From Dipteronia dyeriana (lineage: Eukaryota > Streptophyta > Magnoliopsida > Sapindales > Sapindaceae), in contig CM065301.1 of assembly GCA_032871835.1 (NCBI GenBank), positions 10,734,413-10,798,412 on the forward strand: a stretch of DNA of 64,000 nt, read 5' to 3'. The position numbers and the translations under genes are program-made. Numbering within the stretch: position 1 is the stretch's first letter; each line of letters starts with the position of its first letter. This document shows positions 52,969-64,000 of this stretch, piece by piece. The notes beneath the pieces were generated by a model. It made no database searches. It saw only the letters and a list, made by a program, of their open reading frames with translations, and was not told the DNA's origin.

Positions 52969-55953
52969 GTTTGGTGGTTGTAAGAGCTTCGTTCATGGGG
53001 AACAAGTAACTGCTTTTTGTTTAAGCGATAAAAATATATGTTCTTTTTCGCTTTTGGATTTTTTTATATATATATTTGATTAATTACTTGAAGTAGTTGT
53101 TTCGTGGCTTAAATTTGGGGTTGGTCACGATTCACGTGATGGATCATGGATTGAGGTGACACTTTCACGTAATTTTCCGAGTTCGTTTTTGCTCCGTGAA
53201 AGCATCCCATTTTCTGACAAGTGTGCAAAGCTTAACCCAAAGTTAACCAAAATTAATAAATATATATATATTAGAATTTGTTTTACCAATTTTACCCCTG
53301 TCACCATTTTTAATTTTCTGTCTCCGGTTTTAATTTGAATGATGCTATTGACAACTATATATTAATCTAATAAAATCCCACTTTTAAGAATTAAATGTAT
53401 TTTAAAAAATTATAATCATTTATGGTCTAAACAACCTTTCAACTCACCCATTAGATTTAATAATTAATAACACCCAACAAAACTTAAAAAAAAAAAAACA
53501 ACGAATTCCTACACCCCACACCCCTTGTCTAAATATTTTGTATTTCTCTCTGTAATTTGCTTTAGCTTCTGGCTTCTAGTTTCCATCTTTATAGTATCAT
53601 TTTTCTTATCTCAATCACACATCTTAATAGTCTTTTTTCTTTCTTTCTTTAGTTCTAAATTGATTATATTTTATCGTGGAAAAAAAAAATTCTCTCTCCA
53701 TCATTTATATATGTATATGTCTTTAATTTTATCAAGTTTGTTTCATTTGTGATAGTCTGTGTATATATGGAAGAAACAATTCTTTATTAGATTATTATTT
53801 ATTGAAAACCAAAGAATTTTAGGTCTATAATATTAACAGAACTTTCCTGACACAACATAATTATTCGTATATATGAAATAAATAAATATATATTTTTTAT
53901 TTTTTTATTGAAAATGAAGAATTTAGGGTTTATAATATTAAAAAAAATTATTGATGATGAAATTATAAATGAAAGCAAAGTTTCACCGGAATTCAATCGG
54001 TCAAATAACTATGAAATTTGATATTTTTTAAATAGTTTTGATAAAGGTTATAAATGTAACGTTAAATAAATTTTAAAAGTAGGATATTATTAGATCAATA
54101 AAGTGTGTGTGGATAGCACCGCTCTTTAATTTTCTTAACAAATGATTTTTTTAAAAAAAATATATATAATCCAAACCAAATATTGAATATCAACTAATTT
54201 TTTTTTCAAATAACATCAGAAACCATCATCTTCTAAACCAAAACTCACAACCATCTATCTCAATAACCAAACCCTAACCCTCAAATCCAAACACCCCACA
54301 ACCCATCTACCAAAACCAAATCCACCGTTGCCTCACATCCAATAACTATAAAACTAAACCCAACCTCTGTCTCTAGAAAATCAAACCCAACAACTTTCCA
54401 CCATAGAAAATCAAACCCAGCAGCCTCTCACCATCGAAAATCAATGACCACGAAATCAAATCATTCGAAACCCGTCATCGAACTAGAAACCCGTCATCGA
54501 ACTAGAACCCAGTCACTCTTGCCGCGTTCGAGCCCTAGCCACCAACCCACCAACCTACCTTAAATCCTTGCCGAAATTACCAAATCGGCTCAAATCGAAA
54601 AAGATCGAAGAAGGGAGAGAGAAGCTGGAGAGAAAGAAGAAACTCAAAAGTCGAAAGAGATCATGATTCATGAAGATTTTTATTTTAAATATCGTTTAAG
54701 TTTTAGTTTTTTTTAAGAAAAAAACACATGGATTTTGGTTTAGATTTTTTTTTTATCATTATCATTATTGTAATATATTTAATTTTTATTTACTAATTTA
54801 CCTATTTACCCTTGTAATTATATTATTGTTAACTTTGAGTTAAATTTTGGACACTTCACAAAAAATGGAGAGGGAGGTAACTTAAAAGGGATGAACAAAA
54901 ATGAACTCTAATTTTCTTACTATATCGATCTGGCTAATGCTTTGTGGTTTAGTATAACTGCATCTATACTCCTGTATTTTAGAATATTTGCTGCTAGATT
55001 CATGAATTTCATTTTTGCACATTCATACCCCTTCAACTTAATGAACTAAATATCGAAAGATATACTAAAATATTATCTATATTTCCATATTTTAGAGGGA
55101 CCGATATTAAAACATGTAAATATTTAGTATCCTATAAAATATCTGAACATGTTCGAAATATCTATAAAATATTTAGATATTCCCAAAATATTATGATTTC
55201 ACTTTAAAAGATCATGAATATTTTATAAATTACTAAAATATATTTTTTAATCTTAAACACTTATTAAATTTATCTTAGAAGAAACATTACCAAATTTATA
55301 AAAAATTCAAGACAATAATCAACATTTGAATTATTGAAGTGGGATTTAATAAATAACCAAAAAGTGAATGTGCAAAACATGTCCCGTTACTTTATACTAA
55401 TGGTGAAAGTAATATGAAAAAAAAACCCGATAATGCATATGTAGCCAATGAAGAGAATCTCAGTTATTTGTTCTCTATGCTGAGAATCTCAATAAATACA
55501 TCGAAGAAAATCTCATTGAAGAGAATCTCAATTACCTGTTCCCTGTTCCCTTTTCAGTTTCATCATACACTATACATTGTAGATTCACAGTCAACATTTT
55601 ACATTAAGGTTTACTTTGATAATTATTTTATTACAAAAGAAAATTGTCATTTTGGTCCATATGTTTTGGCCGATAAGGCGATTATGATATTTTTAAGTGT
55701 TTTTCCATTTTTCACCAGGGCAGTCCCTTTGTTTTAAAAAACGTATCAATTTAGTCCCTCCATTAGTTAGACGTTACTCGAAGTTAACGGATATAATGTT
55801 ATTTTCGTCATTTGGTAGTGGTGATAGTGTATTTTGGTCACGTGTTATTAACATGAAATTAAAAACAAACAAAATAAATATAAAATATTAAAGAATAAGT
55901 AAAATGTCTTATTTAACCTTGAAATCCTTATAACCAGAATAAAACCTTTGGTC
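52969..55953. other. MRS2-11 upstream region and intergenic DNA
   Basis: The first 300 bases or so should hold promoter and leader of the minus-strand transporter gene. No TATA box was fixed. Further right the DNA is AT-rich and no gene is supported. At 54190-54660 a C/A-rich stretch contains small tandem copies: GAAACCCGTCATCGAACTA occurs twice at about 54467 and 54487, and AGAAAATCAAACCCA recurs near 54375 and 54405. At 55450-55545 AAGAGAATCTCA-like units recur. The frames at 53525-53752 and 55414-55737 show no motif. Confidence 0.4.
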
Positions 55954-55961
55954 CCCACTAC

Positions 55962-56333
55962 TAGAGATGTCCATGGTTCGGTTTCGGTTTCGGTTTCGAT
56001 TCCGTAAAATGGCCTAACCGTAACCGTAACCGTAACCGTAACCGCAGTGAGACGGTTTGGTTTGGTTACATAATCGTCGGTTTGGCGGTTACAGTTGTTT
56101 TTTTTTACAAATGAATTGCCACGTGTCACAATTCTATTGGTTCATTTTTTTAATAAAATATAGCAAAACCACCGGTTTTGAGTCGGTTTTTGGGATTGGA
56201 TAACCGTAACCGAACCGCCGGGAAACCGGTTTCGTAACCGACGGTTAACGTACAGTTTCGGTTACGGTTACGGTTTTTGGAAGACGATTTCAGCTCAGTT
56301 TCGAACGGTTTAACCGAACCGTGGACATCTCTA
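55962..56333. mobile_element. GGTTCGG-rich hAT-type MITE, 372 bp, perfect TSD
   Basis: The left end is TAGAGATGTCCATGGTTCGG. The reverse-complemented right end is TAGAGATGTCCACGGTTCGG. The flanking 8-mers are identical, CCCACTAC at 55954-55961 and 56334-56341. Subterminal blocks are (GGTTTC)n on the left (with a CCGTAA/AACCGT zone next to it) and GTTACGGTTACGG on the right. The centre is AT-rich. Of the four family members this is the shortest to have an exact duplication, so it is probably the most recent. The predicted frames through it are repeat translations. Confidence 0.95.
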
Positions 56334-56341
56334 CCCACTAC

Positions 56342-56999
56342 CCACTCAACCACTTCCCAGATCCCACCAACATCCATTTCGTTCTCACCTTTCTCTCGTG
56401 CGCGTTTTCGATCCTCCTCCAAATCTTCAAAATTGTTTCAACTTACCACCTTAAAAGCTTGGAAGGAACCAATAATACTACAAAGTTCCCTTCATCACCA
56501 ACGACAGAGGACGAATTAGTAAGTTGAATTATTTGTGTAACCGTTTTTAGATTTCGTTTTCAAGTTGTTTTTTGTGGGGCTTTTGCATGCAGTTGATTGA
56601 ATAATCCATCATGTTTGGTTTGTTCCAAAAAGATTAAATTGTTTATGTTTGGTGTATTTCATAGTTAGGGTTTGTTTTAACTTTGTGTGCCTTTGTTTTG
56701 TTCGATTTCATTATGATTTTTTTTTCATAGTGTTTTTCTTTTCAGGCTTTTGCATGAAATTGGTTCAATAGTAGATAAACTTTTATTTTCGTGAAAAGAG
56801 ATTTGAAATTGCTGATGTTTTGTGTATTTAGGGTTTGTTTTTGGTTTTTGTGTTTTTTGTGTTCGAGTTCGTTTTGAAGTTCTCCTTTTCTCAGAGTTTT
56901 TTCTTAGGCTTTTGCATGGAATTGGTTCAATAGTAGATAAAGTATGATTTTCTTGAAAAAGGATTCTAAATTTCTGATGTGTTTGTATGTCTGTACTGT
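56342..56999. other. Leader-like region upstream of the MuDR pseudogene
   Basis: C-rich sequence at 56342-56420 followed by T-rich sequence. GGCTTTTGCATG-type phrases recur at about 56577, 56744 and 56908, with ATTGGTTCAATAGTAGATAAA at 56758 and 56920, showing a direct duplication of about 160 bp. No coding function is seen. It may be the 5' leader or intron of the MuDR-like gene to the right. Confidence 0.4.
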
Positions 57000-57454
57000 A
57001 TATATTGTTGTTGACCAGGCTGATATTTTTTCTAATGTCTTATCTGTTATGTGCAGTATCTTACAAATGTTGCCATTCCAAATTTATGTGAAGTATGTCG
57101 ACAAAACAATTGACCTGGATATCATAGAATATGGAGAATGTAGTGTGATTAGTCTGATAAATGATGCGAAGTAGGAATTGTAAGGGGACCCTATCGAGCC
57201 TCGGGAAAAATGGCAATTGGCCATTACATTGACGTGGAATTGTGTGTGTCATGTGTTGAAACAGATGAGCAGTTGATGTTTTGCTTCAAGGAGTTTGACC
57301 GTCATGATAAGCCATCGATAGAGTTTGAACTAGCTTTGTCCCTATTGACATGGAGTTCCCAGCTGCCTTGCTTGGTTTGAGGAAGGATGTCAATACTGAA
57401 AAAGTTTAAGCACCAGTAAAAAATGTGGAACACTCTGATGATGAACATGTTGAA

Positions 57455-57574
57455 GATGCATCAAGTGAACCGATTAAAGATGTAGCAAGTGAACCAGTTG
57501 AAAATGCAACAAGTGAACCAATTGAAGATGCAACAAGTGAACCAGTTACAGATGCAACAAGTGATCAAAGTGAT
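57455..57574 (+). repeat. 24-bp coding minisatellite in the MULE pseudogene, 5 units
   Basis: Five 24-bp units, for example GATGCAACAAGTGAACCAGT followed by four more bases, encode the octapeptide motif DA(T/S)SEPxx. Units differ by a few bases and the last ends in SDQSD. Since 24 is a multiple of three, copy number can change without shifting the frame. The repeat lies in the acidic linker ahead of the DNA-binding region. Confidence 0.85.
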
Positions 57575-58034
57575 TAGAGTGAGGTTGATAATAACTACGA
57601 GGTTAATGACGAGTCAGATGCTGACTTAGATGTCAGTTTTGTTAAAGAAGATCGCGAATTAGATTTTGGTAACCATGACCGGTGTGATCCTGACGGTGAC
57701 TATACCATTGTAATACTGTCTTCCGACGATGAAAATGAGTTGACTAGAGCTGCTAGGTATTGTAGGGATAATCAATGGGGCCTTAATCCAAATGGGACCA
57801 TTGCATTTGAAGATAGGAAGATTATCGGGAACGCGAAGATAACTCGAGATGTTGTTAAGATGTATGTTATCCAAGAGGGATTTACGCTAAAGAAAATCAA
57901 TAATGACAAGTATAGGTTTACAGTGGTTTGCAAAAATGATGCATGTGATTGGAGATTATATGTATCATGTCTTACGGATAAGGTGGCATTCATTATTAAT
58001 AGTGTTCGGGGCAGGCACTTGATGTGCCCAAGGG

Positions 58035-58457
58035 TAATCATGGCCAAGGTTCAGTTCGGTTCTGGTTCCGATTCCGAACTGAGCTAGAACCTAAACCGAA
58101 ACCTAAACCGAAACCGAAACCGGAACCGGAACCGGAACCGAAACTGAAACCGAAACTGAAACAGTGGATCGACGGTTTCAGTTCCACCGGTTCGGTTCAC
58201 TTTTTTTTTACAATTTTGATTAAGAAAAATAAATAAAATAAATAAATAAATATATATATTCTGGAACCAGCGGTTTCAGAATCGGAACCGGAACCGAACC
58301 ACCGGTTTCAGTACGGTTTTTTCAGAAGAAAACCGGAACCGAACCTTCAGCCATACGGTTATGGTTTTAAAATTGGTTCCGGCTACAGTTACGGTTCATT
58401 TCACACGGTTACTGGTCGATTCGTTCCACGGTTCGAACCGAACCGTGGTCATGTCTA
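58035..58457. mobile_element. GGTTCGG-rich hAT-type MITE inside the MULE gene, 423 bp
   Basis: The left end is TAATCATGGCCAAGGTTCAG. The reverse-complemented right end is TAGACATGACCACGGTTCGG. The flanks CCCAAGGG (58027-58034) and CCCAAAGG (58458-58465) match at 7 of 8. GAAACC/GGAACC hexamer arrays fill 58070-58165, with the inverted set at 58265-58450. Removing the insert and one duplication restores a continuous reading across residues HLMCP of the MuDR domain and KVAENKE, showing it landed in a coding exon. Confidence 0.9.
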
Positions 58458-59960
58458 CCCAAAGGTGGCTGAAAACAAAGAAACTATATCAAAGTGGGTT
58501 GCATCAGTTCTTAGGTCCTTCATTCGTTCAAACCCCATTGGTAATGTGAAATTATTCAAGAATGAATTGCAAGAGAGATATGCAGTTAAGGTTGATAGTT
58601 AAACAGTTTATAGGGTAAAAAGGATTGTGTTGGAGAATTTAAAGTCCGATCATGCTAAGGCGTATGAGAAGCTTAAAATGTATGTAAATGTAATATGTGT
58701 AATGAATCCGGGTCTGATGTGTTTGTTGCAATGAATCCTAATGTGGTTTCAGATAATCTGATCTTTTTTAGATTCTACCTTAGTTTCAGTGCTTGTAAAA
58801 CATGTTTTGTGAATGGTTGTCGCTCTCTGATAGGTGTTGATGTGTCTCATTTGACTGGGCAGTTTGGGGGAGTTTTGTTATCAGCTACTGCTCTAGATGG
58901 GAATAGTTGCATAGTTCCAATTGCTCTGTGTATTTGTGAGTTTGAAACATCTTAAAGTTGGACATGGTTTTTAAGGTTGTTGCGTGAGTTTTAGGATGGG
59001 AAGAAGGTAGATCCATATGTTTTATGAGTGATAGACAGAAATGAGGTCTAATAGCCTTAAATAAGGAGTGGCCAGAAGCATTGACTAGGTTTTGTTTTAG
59101 ACATATCCTTTCAAACTTCATAGCGACCTTTAAGAACCACAAGATTAATGGGAGGCTATGGCATGCTGCTAGAGTTTCCAACCGTGGTTGCTCCAATGAA
59201 GCTATGGCTTCAATTAGGACAGAAAATGCCAAGACTGCTGAGTGGTTAATGTTAGAGCCGGTTGAAAATTTAGGCTAGACATGGATTTGACCTGAATATC
59301 AAATCCAATCGCATCACTAACAACATGTCAGAATGTTTCAATAGTTGGATAAAAGATGAAAGGGACAAACCCGTACTTCAACTATTAGAACATTTGAGAA
59401 GAAAAATTATGGTGAGGTTCTATGAAAAATGGGATGAAACAGAAAAATGCAATGATTCCATTACACCATATGTAAGGGAAACATTGGTTACGAACGAAAT
59501 ATGAAGCAAGGAAGCTACAAGTTATTCATGGTTGGGGAGAGTGATATGAGATAGTTGAGAAATATGGTAAGAAATTTCTAGTCAATGTTTTCAATGTGAC
59601 ATGTGATTGTGAGATGTGGCAGATCAGTGGGCTGTCATGTAAGCATGTTATTGTTGTGTTTTTGCATAGAAGAGAGTTTGTTCTAGATCATGTGCACTGG
59701 TATTATTCAAAGGAAGCTTGAAAAAAGACAAATGAAGGTAATATTAACCCAATACCAGAAGAATCAAGGTGACCTGAATACCAATCTAAAACGATTTAAC
59801 CGCCCGATAAAAGAACAAAAGTTGATAGACCTAAGATGAACAAAAGAAGGTCAATAGATGAGCCACGTGCACCAAAGGCAACTTTCTCCAGACGATGTTC
59901 CACATGTCAAGAAATTGGACACATCAGTCGGACCTGTCCAAATAAGGTAAAAAACTTTAG

Positions 59961-60815
59961 ATTTATTCGATAACTTAAATTGATTTTCCCCACTTTAATT
60001 AATATTTACTTATACATAATATAGGAAAAGGGTAAACAATCAACCCCAAAAGGAAAAAAGGCTTCTAAACAAAAAATCAATGCATCAACCGGTACATCTG
60101 ACATGTATTACATTTTAACTGCATTAATATCAATACATGTATATTTATGTTTTAATAAATATATATTTATATTTTAATAAAGTGTTATTTAATAACATAT
60201 CCATATATTATAGGGTTCCAACACATGTGGACTGCAGTAGTACTATAAATCGACAATTTTCAACTATAAAATGGGTGAATATTATAGTTTACTTTTTCTT
60301 AGTATGTTGCCGCATGACAATGTATATACTAATTATTGGAATCTAATTTTGTAGGACTTTGACCAATGAATGTAGCACACCCACGGCTCCACCAACACAT
60401 GTGGTTGATGTTTGCTCTTAAATAGGTTCACCTTGAAGGGATTTTTCTTCTGACAATGTTGCTTGAAAACAATCTTGGTATCATTTTTTGTGTCAGATTT
60501 GGTAAAATTTGATTAAGTGTTTGTGTTGTGTCAAGTTATTTACTAAGATGTTGTTAAAGTTATTTGGTTGTGCCCATAACTTACTTTGGTTGGTTGATGG
60601 TTTAATTTGGTTCCAGTGACAGTAATAGAATTACAAGTTATTTTGTATTGGTTGGTTGCTTACTTGAAAACAGTGTGATGCTTGCTAGCCATTAGTTAAT
60701 GAAAAATGTTTGTATTATCTGCATTGTCATGGCAGTTTTCTTGTTATGTGTGGACTAAGAAGAAATATAGTATTTTATTTGCCTTTACTTGCAAATGTTA
60801 CATGCTGACATTGCA
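59961..60815. other. 3' part and flank of the MULE pseudogene
   Basis: Possible last exons of the MULE gene: after an AT-rich intron-like gap, GAAAAGGGTAAACAATCAAC and KKASKQKINAST-like coding text appear near 60026-60090. After that no coding sequence is recognised. No terminal inverted repeat was found. Confidence 0.35.
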
Positions 60816-61148
60816 TTATTTAATGCAAGAAACCCATTTATTGCATGTATGAGTCATACTGATGCATATAGCCAGTAACACACACTGAAATATGGCGATG
60901 ACTTTTAACCAAGCCAAACTCCCTTGCAGTTTCTCATAATTGACAGTCATTGTACCAACTTGTGTGTTGTCATATGAAACATTTGATTCTGCACATGTTT
61001 TGGGAATATTAGATGATACAAATTCTTCTATACTTTCTCGTTCTTCATTATCAGGAGACCACCACTTGAAATATTTGCATGCTTGCAACTGAAAAATAGT
61101 CTATTACTATTCGTGCTCGTCCTAGAGACCCATAAAGTTGCTTTCGTC
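60816..61148 (-). pseudogene. GRF-zinc-finger-like gene fragment with C-terminal TM
   Basis: On the minus strand an acceptor-like TATTTTTCAG precedes LQACKYFKWWSPDNEE. The C-x-(Y/F)-F-x-W pattern is the end of a GRF zinc finger as seen in many small plant proteins. These usually continue into a coiled region and a C-terminal membrane segment, and here KVIAIFQCVLLAICISM is such a segment (about 60900-60850). The upstream half of the finger would lie at about 61090-61140 (KQLYGS...), where the sequence is cut by the hAT element beginning at 61149. The fragment is therefore interrupted. The family assignment is tentative because the first Cys residues are not visible. Confidence 0.45.
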
Positions 61149-64000
61149 TAATGGTGTAATAATGAAGTGGCTCGGCCCATTAGGCCCGATCTTTTCCCAA
61201 AATGGAAGCATTGCACGACACGCCGCCCTACCTCAGGCGAGCCTGGTTCAGCGGGCTTGATCCGGCGAGCCTGGCGGCCCTGGTCCATAATCATTTTTAA
61301 ATTCGATTTTTTAAAATTAAGTTTGTTTGGATTTAGGGTTTAGAGTTTAGGATTTCAAATCCAAATATGAATCAAGAAAACGAACAATTTTTTATTTATT
61401 TAATTATTTTTCACTTATGGAATTCAGTATTACATATTTACATGATTGTCTCATTAAAAACCTTATCAAGAAAAACCCAGTGGGATAAAAACTTGGTAAG
61501 AGAAAAAGAGTGCAATTGTATTACAACTTACAAATAAATACTAAATACATATGTAAAAGTATAACTTGGTTCTAGCCCTGACCACTATCTGCAGGTTCAT
61601 CAATATATAGATTGTTGAAATTTAGAATAAGCTCTTTATCTACAGTCTGATTTTGTAACCTTTTTTTTAGCATGCTCTCAATCTCGAAGGCATGTTAATA
61701 CCTCCACCATCTCCGGAGACAAACAACTTCTTCTTGGTTCAATTATGCGTCCACTGGTGCTGGAAACTTATTCTGAAGACACTGTTGACACAGGAATAAC
61801 CAGTACGTCACGTGCTAAGTGTGACAGAACTGGATACCTATACGTATAGGTCTTCCACCATAACAACAAATCAAACTCTTCTTGTCTTTAACAACATTGA
61901 ACTGTGCTTCAATGTACCTAATCAGTTCGGTACAAGAAGACGAGTCAGATCTTTGCCCTGAAGAAGTACTTGCTGATTTGTCATTTTTTCACCGTTTTGG
62001 AAGGCTCAAACTTATTTGTTTCGGCTCTGTCTCTGGTTGTGTTGATTGTGGGGTGTCAATGTTGCCAAACCTGCTATCATAAATACGAAAAATCTCGAAC
62101 AACTTGGTTCCAATGTCGGTAATTTGTTCTGAATAATCTATTGACAAATTAATACCAATAAACTCAAGCAAAACTTCTAAGCCAGATAATTTAACCCTAG
62201 GATCTACTATAACACTTAAGGCATAAAGTAGAGGAATGTTAGCCCAATATTTTTTTAAATTTTTCTCCATGGCAACAACTGCAGCGTCTAGATGTTTATC
62301 TTCTCTATAACTGTTTAACAGTCCAAACATTTCCACTATCTGATGGGTTGCCCGGGAAGATATGGGCTAATAGATCCCAGAAAGAGTTATAGTGGCATTA
62401 TAAAAAATCTTTAAAAATTGAACAAAAACCTTTTCCACATACCAACCGTCTGTGGTAAGTGTTTTTGCTTCAGGACGACATGTTTCAGCCAATTTTATAT
62501 TATAAAAACATTTAATGGTTGTATCATATTCCAAACAATTTTCCAACATTAAATAAGTAGAGTTCCACCTTACCGGCAGATCAGTTTGGAATCGTCGGGG
62601 TTTGAGGCCGTTTAACTTACAGTGTCTCTTGGATTCACTGAATCTAGGATTAAAACTGCAAATCCAAGAAATAGCATCTCTGATGCGATCTATTTGGTCA
62701 CTTACCAGCTTTAAAACAGTCTGTACAACTAAATTTATAATATGACATGCATATCGTTGATGGAAGAAATAACCTCCATCTTGCGGGATATTTCTTGCAA
62801 AAAACAATGCAATAGAGGGAGTATTTGCAGATGCATTATCTAATGTGATCCAAAGGATGCGATGCGTGATAAGTTTCTAAAACATAAATAATGACATTAA
62901 AAATGTTTTCTGCGGTATGTGCAAAATCCATAGGACGAAAACCAATAATTCTTTTTGTTATCCTCTAGTCATAATCTAAATAGTATCCCGTGACACATAA
63001 ATAGTCCTGTTTGGAACATGTATTCCAAATATCAAAAGTTAATACAACAGAGACACTTAAATGCTGTATTTCAGCAATCAAGTCATCTATTTGGGTTTCA
63101 AACAATCTTATCAAATCATTTCTAGTGGTGGTTCTAGAAACATGTTCAAATTGGGGGTTATATGCATATGCGATCAATTCTTTATAAAATGGACTCTCAC
63201 CAACACTGATCGATTGATCAGTTTGTGCAATGTATCGTGCCAAGCACTCTCTAGCGTGCATGGCGTCGAACTGCCACGTCGTAACGGATCCGTCTGGGTG
63301 CCGTTGTAGTTGTGTCTGGGTTGTAGTGTCTACCTGTCCATGAGCAGGCATACATTTGTGCATATCCCTTCTTAAATGTCCGGTTCCCCTCCTACTTGTG
63401 GTATAATCCTTATGACAAAACTTACATTTAGCTCTAGGCCCAGACGTTTCGTCTGGGAGTGTCATTTGGACTATGTTGAAACACTGTCACACATCTGATG
63501 TTAATTTCCTGGGACGTGATGTTGGTGTAACTGCGGGACCTTCTAGTATGAGTCGACTCCGAAATATCAAATTCATCGTTGAACATGTTCAAACCGTCCG
63601 GAAAATAAGGCTGCTGGTTATGATCTATTTTCTGAAGTAAAAATATGAGCACTATAGTCATTAATAGTCAAATTAAAAATCAATATTTACTAACAAAATA
63701 TTTTTAAATTAATTACTAACCTTAACAATCTTAATTTACTAACAATAATTAATAAAAATAATACGACACTTAAAAATATTATTTTACTTCAATTTTTTTT
63801 TAAATAAACAACTACACTAAAAATTCATAATCTACTAACAAAAAATATTAAATTCACTACTACAAATTAAATTGATAAATTTACTAACAACAAATATTAA
63901 AATAAATACTACACATAAAAATCTTAATTTACTAATAAAACTTATTAAAATTAACCACTTCACTTAAAATTCATAATATACTCACAAAAAATATTAAAAT
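61149..64000 (-). mobile_element. hAT element copy 2, inverted, runs off the window
   Basis: This is the same family as 2767-6588 in the opposite orientation. The outer end reads TAATGGTGTAATAATGAAGT, a mutated version of TAGTGGTGTAAAAATGG. A GC-rich subterminal block follows (about 61165-61290, GGCCC, CGAGCCTGG, GGCGGCC), then a transposase gene on the minus strand. The 5' intron region beyond 63634 mirrors 3270-3893, with TTAGTAAATT-like repeats inverted. The other terminus lies beyond 64000, so the target duplication (candidate CTTTCGTC at 61141-61148) cannot be checked. Confidence 0.88.
61572..63628 (-). pseudogene. hAT transposase pseudogene (copy 2)
   Basis: Aligned to copy 1 it retains the BED finger (KCKFCHKDYTTS, about 63420), DIWNTCSKQDYL, the RYACHIINLVV block (about 62755), RWNSTYLML, and the NSYREDKHLDAAVVAMEKNL region. 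The C-terminal hAT region near 61840-61640 is also recognisable. Breaks are several. The start ATG has become ATA (63626-63628). A frameshift lies near 63540 in the Pro/Ser-rich leader. Trp is changed to TAG at 62962-62964. TAG appears after LSGIY at about 62367, and CGA is changed to TGA near 61989. It has decayed much further than copy 1 and cannot make a full protein. Confidence 0.9.

Larger units (their letters stand above)
57052..59960 (+). pseudogene. MuDR-like (MULE) transposase pseudogene, split by a MITE
   Basis: After an acceptor-like GTGCAG an N-terminal segment reads IYVKYVDKTIDLDIIEYGEC (57080 on), then acidic repeats. The MuDR DNA-binding region is at 57740-58034 (WGLNPNGTIAFEDRK, VVCKNDACDWRLYV, RGRHLMCPR). 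After the MITE at 58035-58457 the frame resumes with VAENKETISKWVASVLRSFI. The DDE catalytic domain gives LIGVDVSHLTGQFGGVLL (first Asp, about 58840), FMSDRQK followed by an in-frame TGA (second Asp, about 59025), CFRHILSNF, and NNMSECFNSWIKDE (Glu, about 59330). A SWIM finger (VTCDCEMWQISGLSCKHVIV, about 59600) and a CCHC knuckle (CSTCQEIGHISRTC, about 59898) follow. Several frameshifts and stops make it non-functional. Terminal inverted repeats were not identified. Confidence 0.88.

Overview
The window is nuclear DNA of a dicot plant. It is AT-rich, its protein-coding genes are split by GT-AG introns, and most of its length is transposon-derived. Only two loci look like intact host genes. 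One is an SRPK-type SR-protein kinase at 37553-40696 (+, 4 exons, 550 aa). The other is a plastid magnesium transporter of the MRS2-11/MGT10 type at 44453-52968 (-, 13 exons, 445 aa). They converge tail to tail. As I recall, the Arabidopsis homologues carry adjacent locus numbers (At5g22830 and At5g22840), so this pair probably marks conserved synteny. I cannot name the species.

Layout, left to right. 1-2758: AT-rich intergenic DNA. 2767-6588: a complete hAT element with a perfect 8-bp target duplication and a transposase broken only by two single-base frameshifts. 7-12.4 kb: intergenic DNA with terminal-inverted-repeat elements. 12.9-15.0 kb: a cluster of direct and inverted repeat copies. 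15.5-19.4 kb: a decayed BED/DUF659/hAT-C gene with a possible 5' UTR intron. 20.0-23.3 kb: a decayed LINE on the minus strand. 24.2-29.65 kb: a mosaic of gene fragments (TNL-type LRR, one RPN8 exon with its splice sites, a DUF1985 protein, a piece of MULE transposase). 29.2-33.5 kb: several small non-autonomous elements and a second LINE fragment. 34.2-36.4 kb: the 3' half of another hAT gene followed by an array of MITE-like units. 37.5-53.0 kb: the two host genes. 53-56 kb: intergenic DNA. 57.0-60.0 kb: a MuDR-like transposase pseudogene split by a hAT-type MITE. 60.8-61.1 kb: a GRF-zinc-finger-like fragment. 61149-64000: a second, inverted and more decayed copy of the first hAT family, running off the window.

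The most striking pattern is the density of hAT-type DNA transposons at several stages of life. There is one nearly intact element, one relative with nonsense mutations, two other decayed hAT lineages, and at least four small GGTTCGGTTTC-rich palindromic elements. Three of those four have clear 8-bp target duplications, and their tips resemble the tips of the large element. A second group of elements (7381-8241, 32033-33014, 42323-43345) shows 4-bp flanking duplications (TTGA, TTGA, TAAA). All coordinates and splice sites come from reading the sequence by eye. Protein families were recognised from memory of conserved motifs, without database searches.
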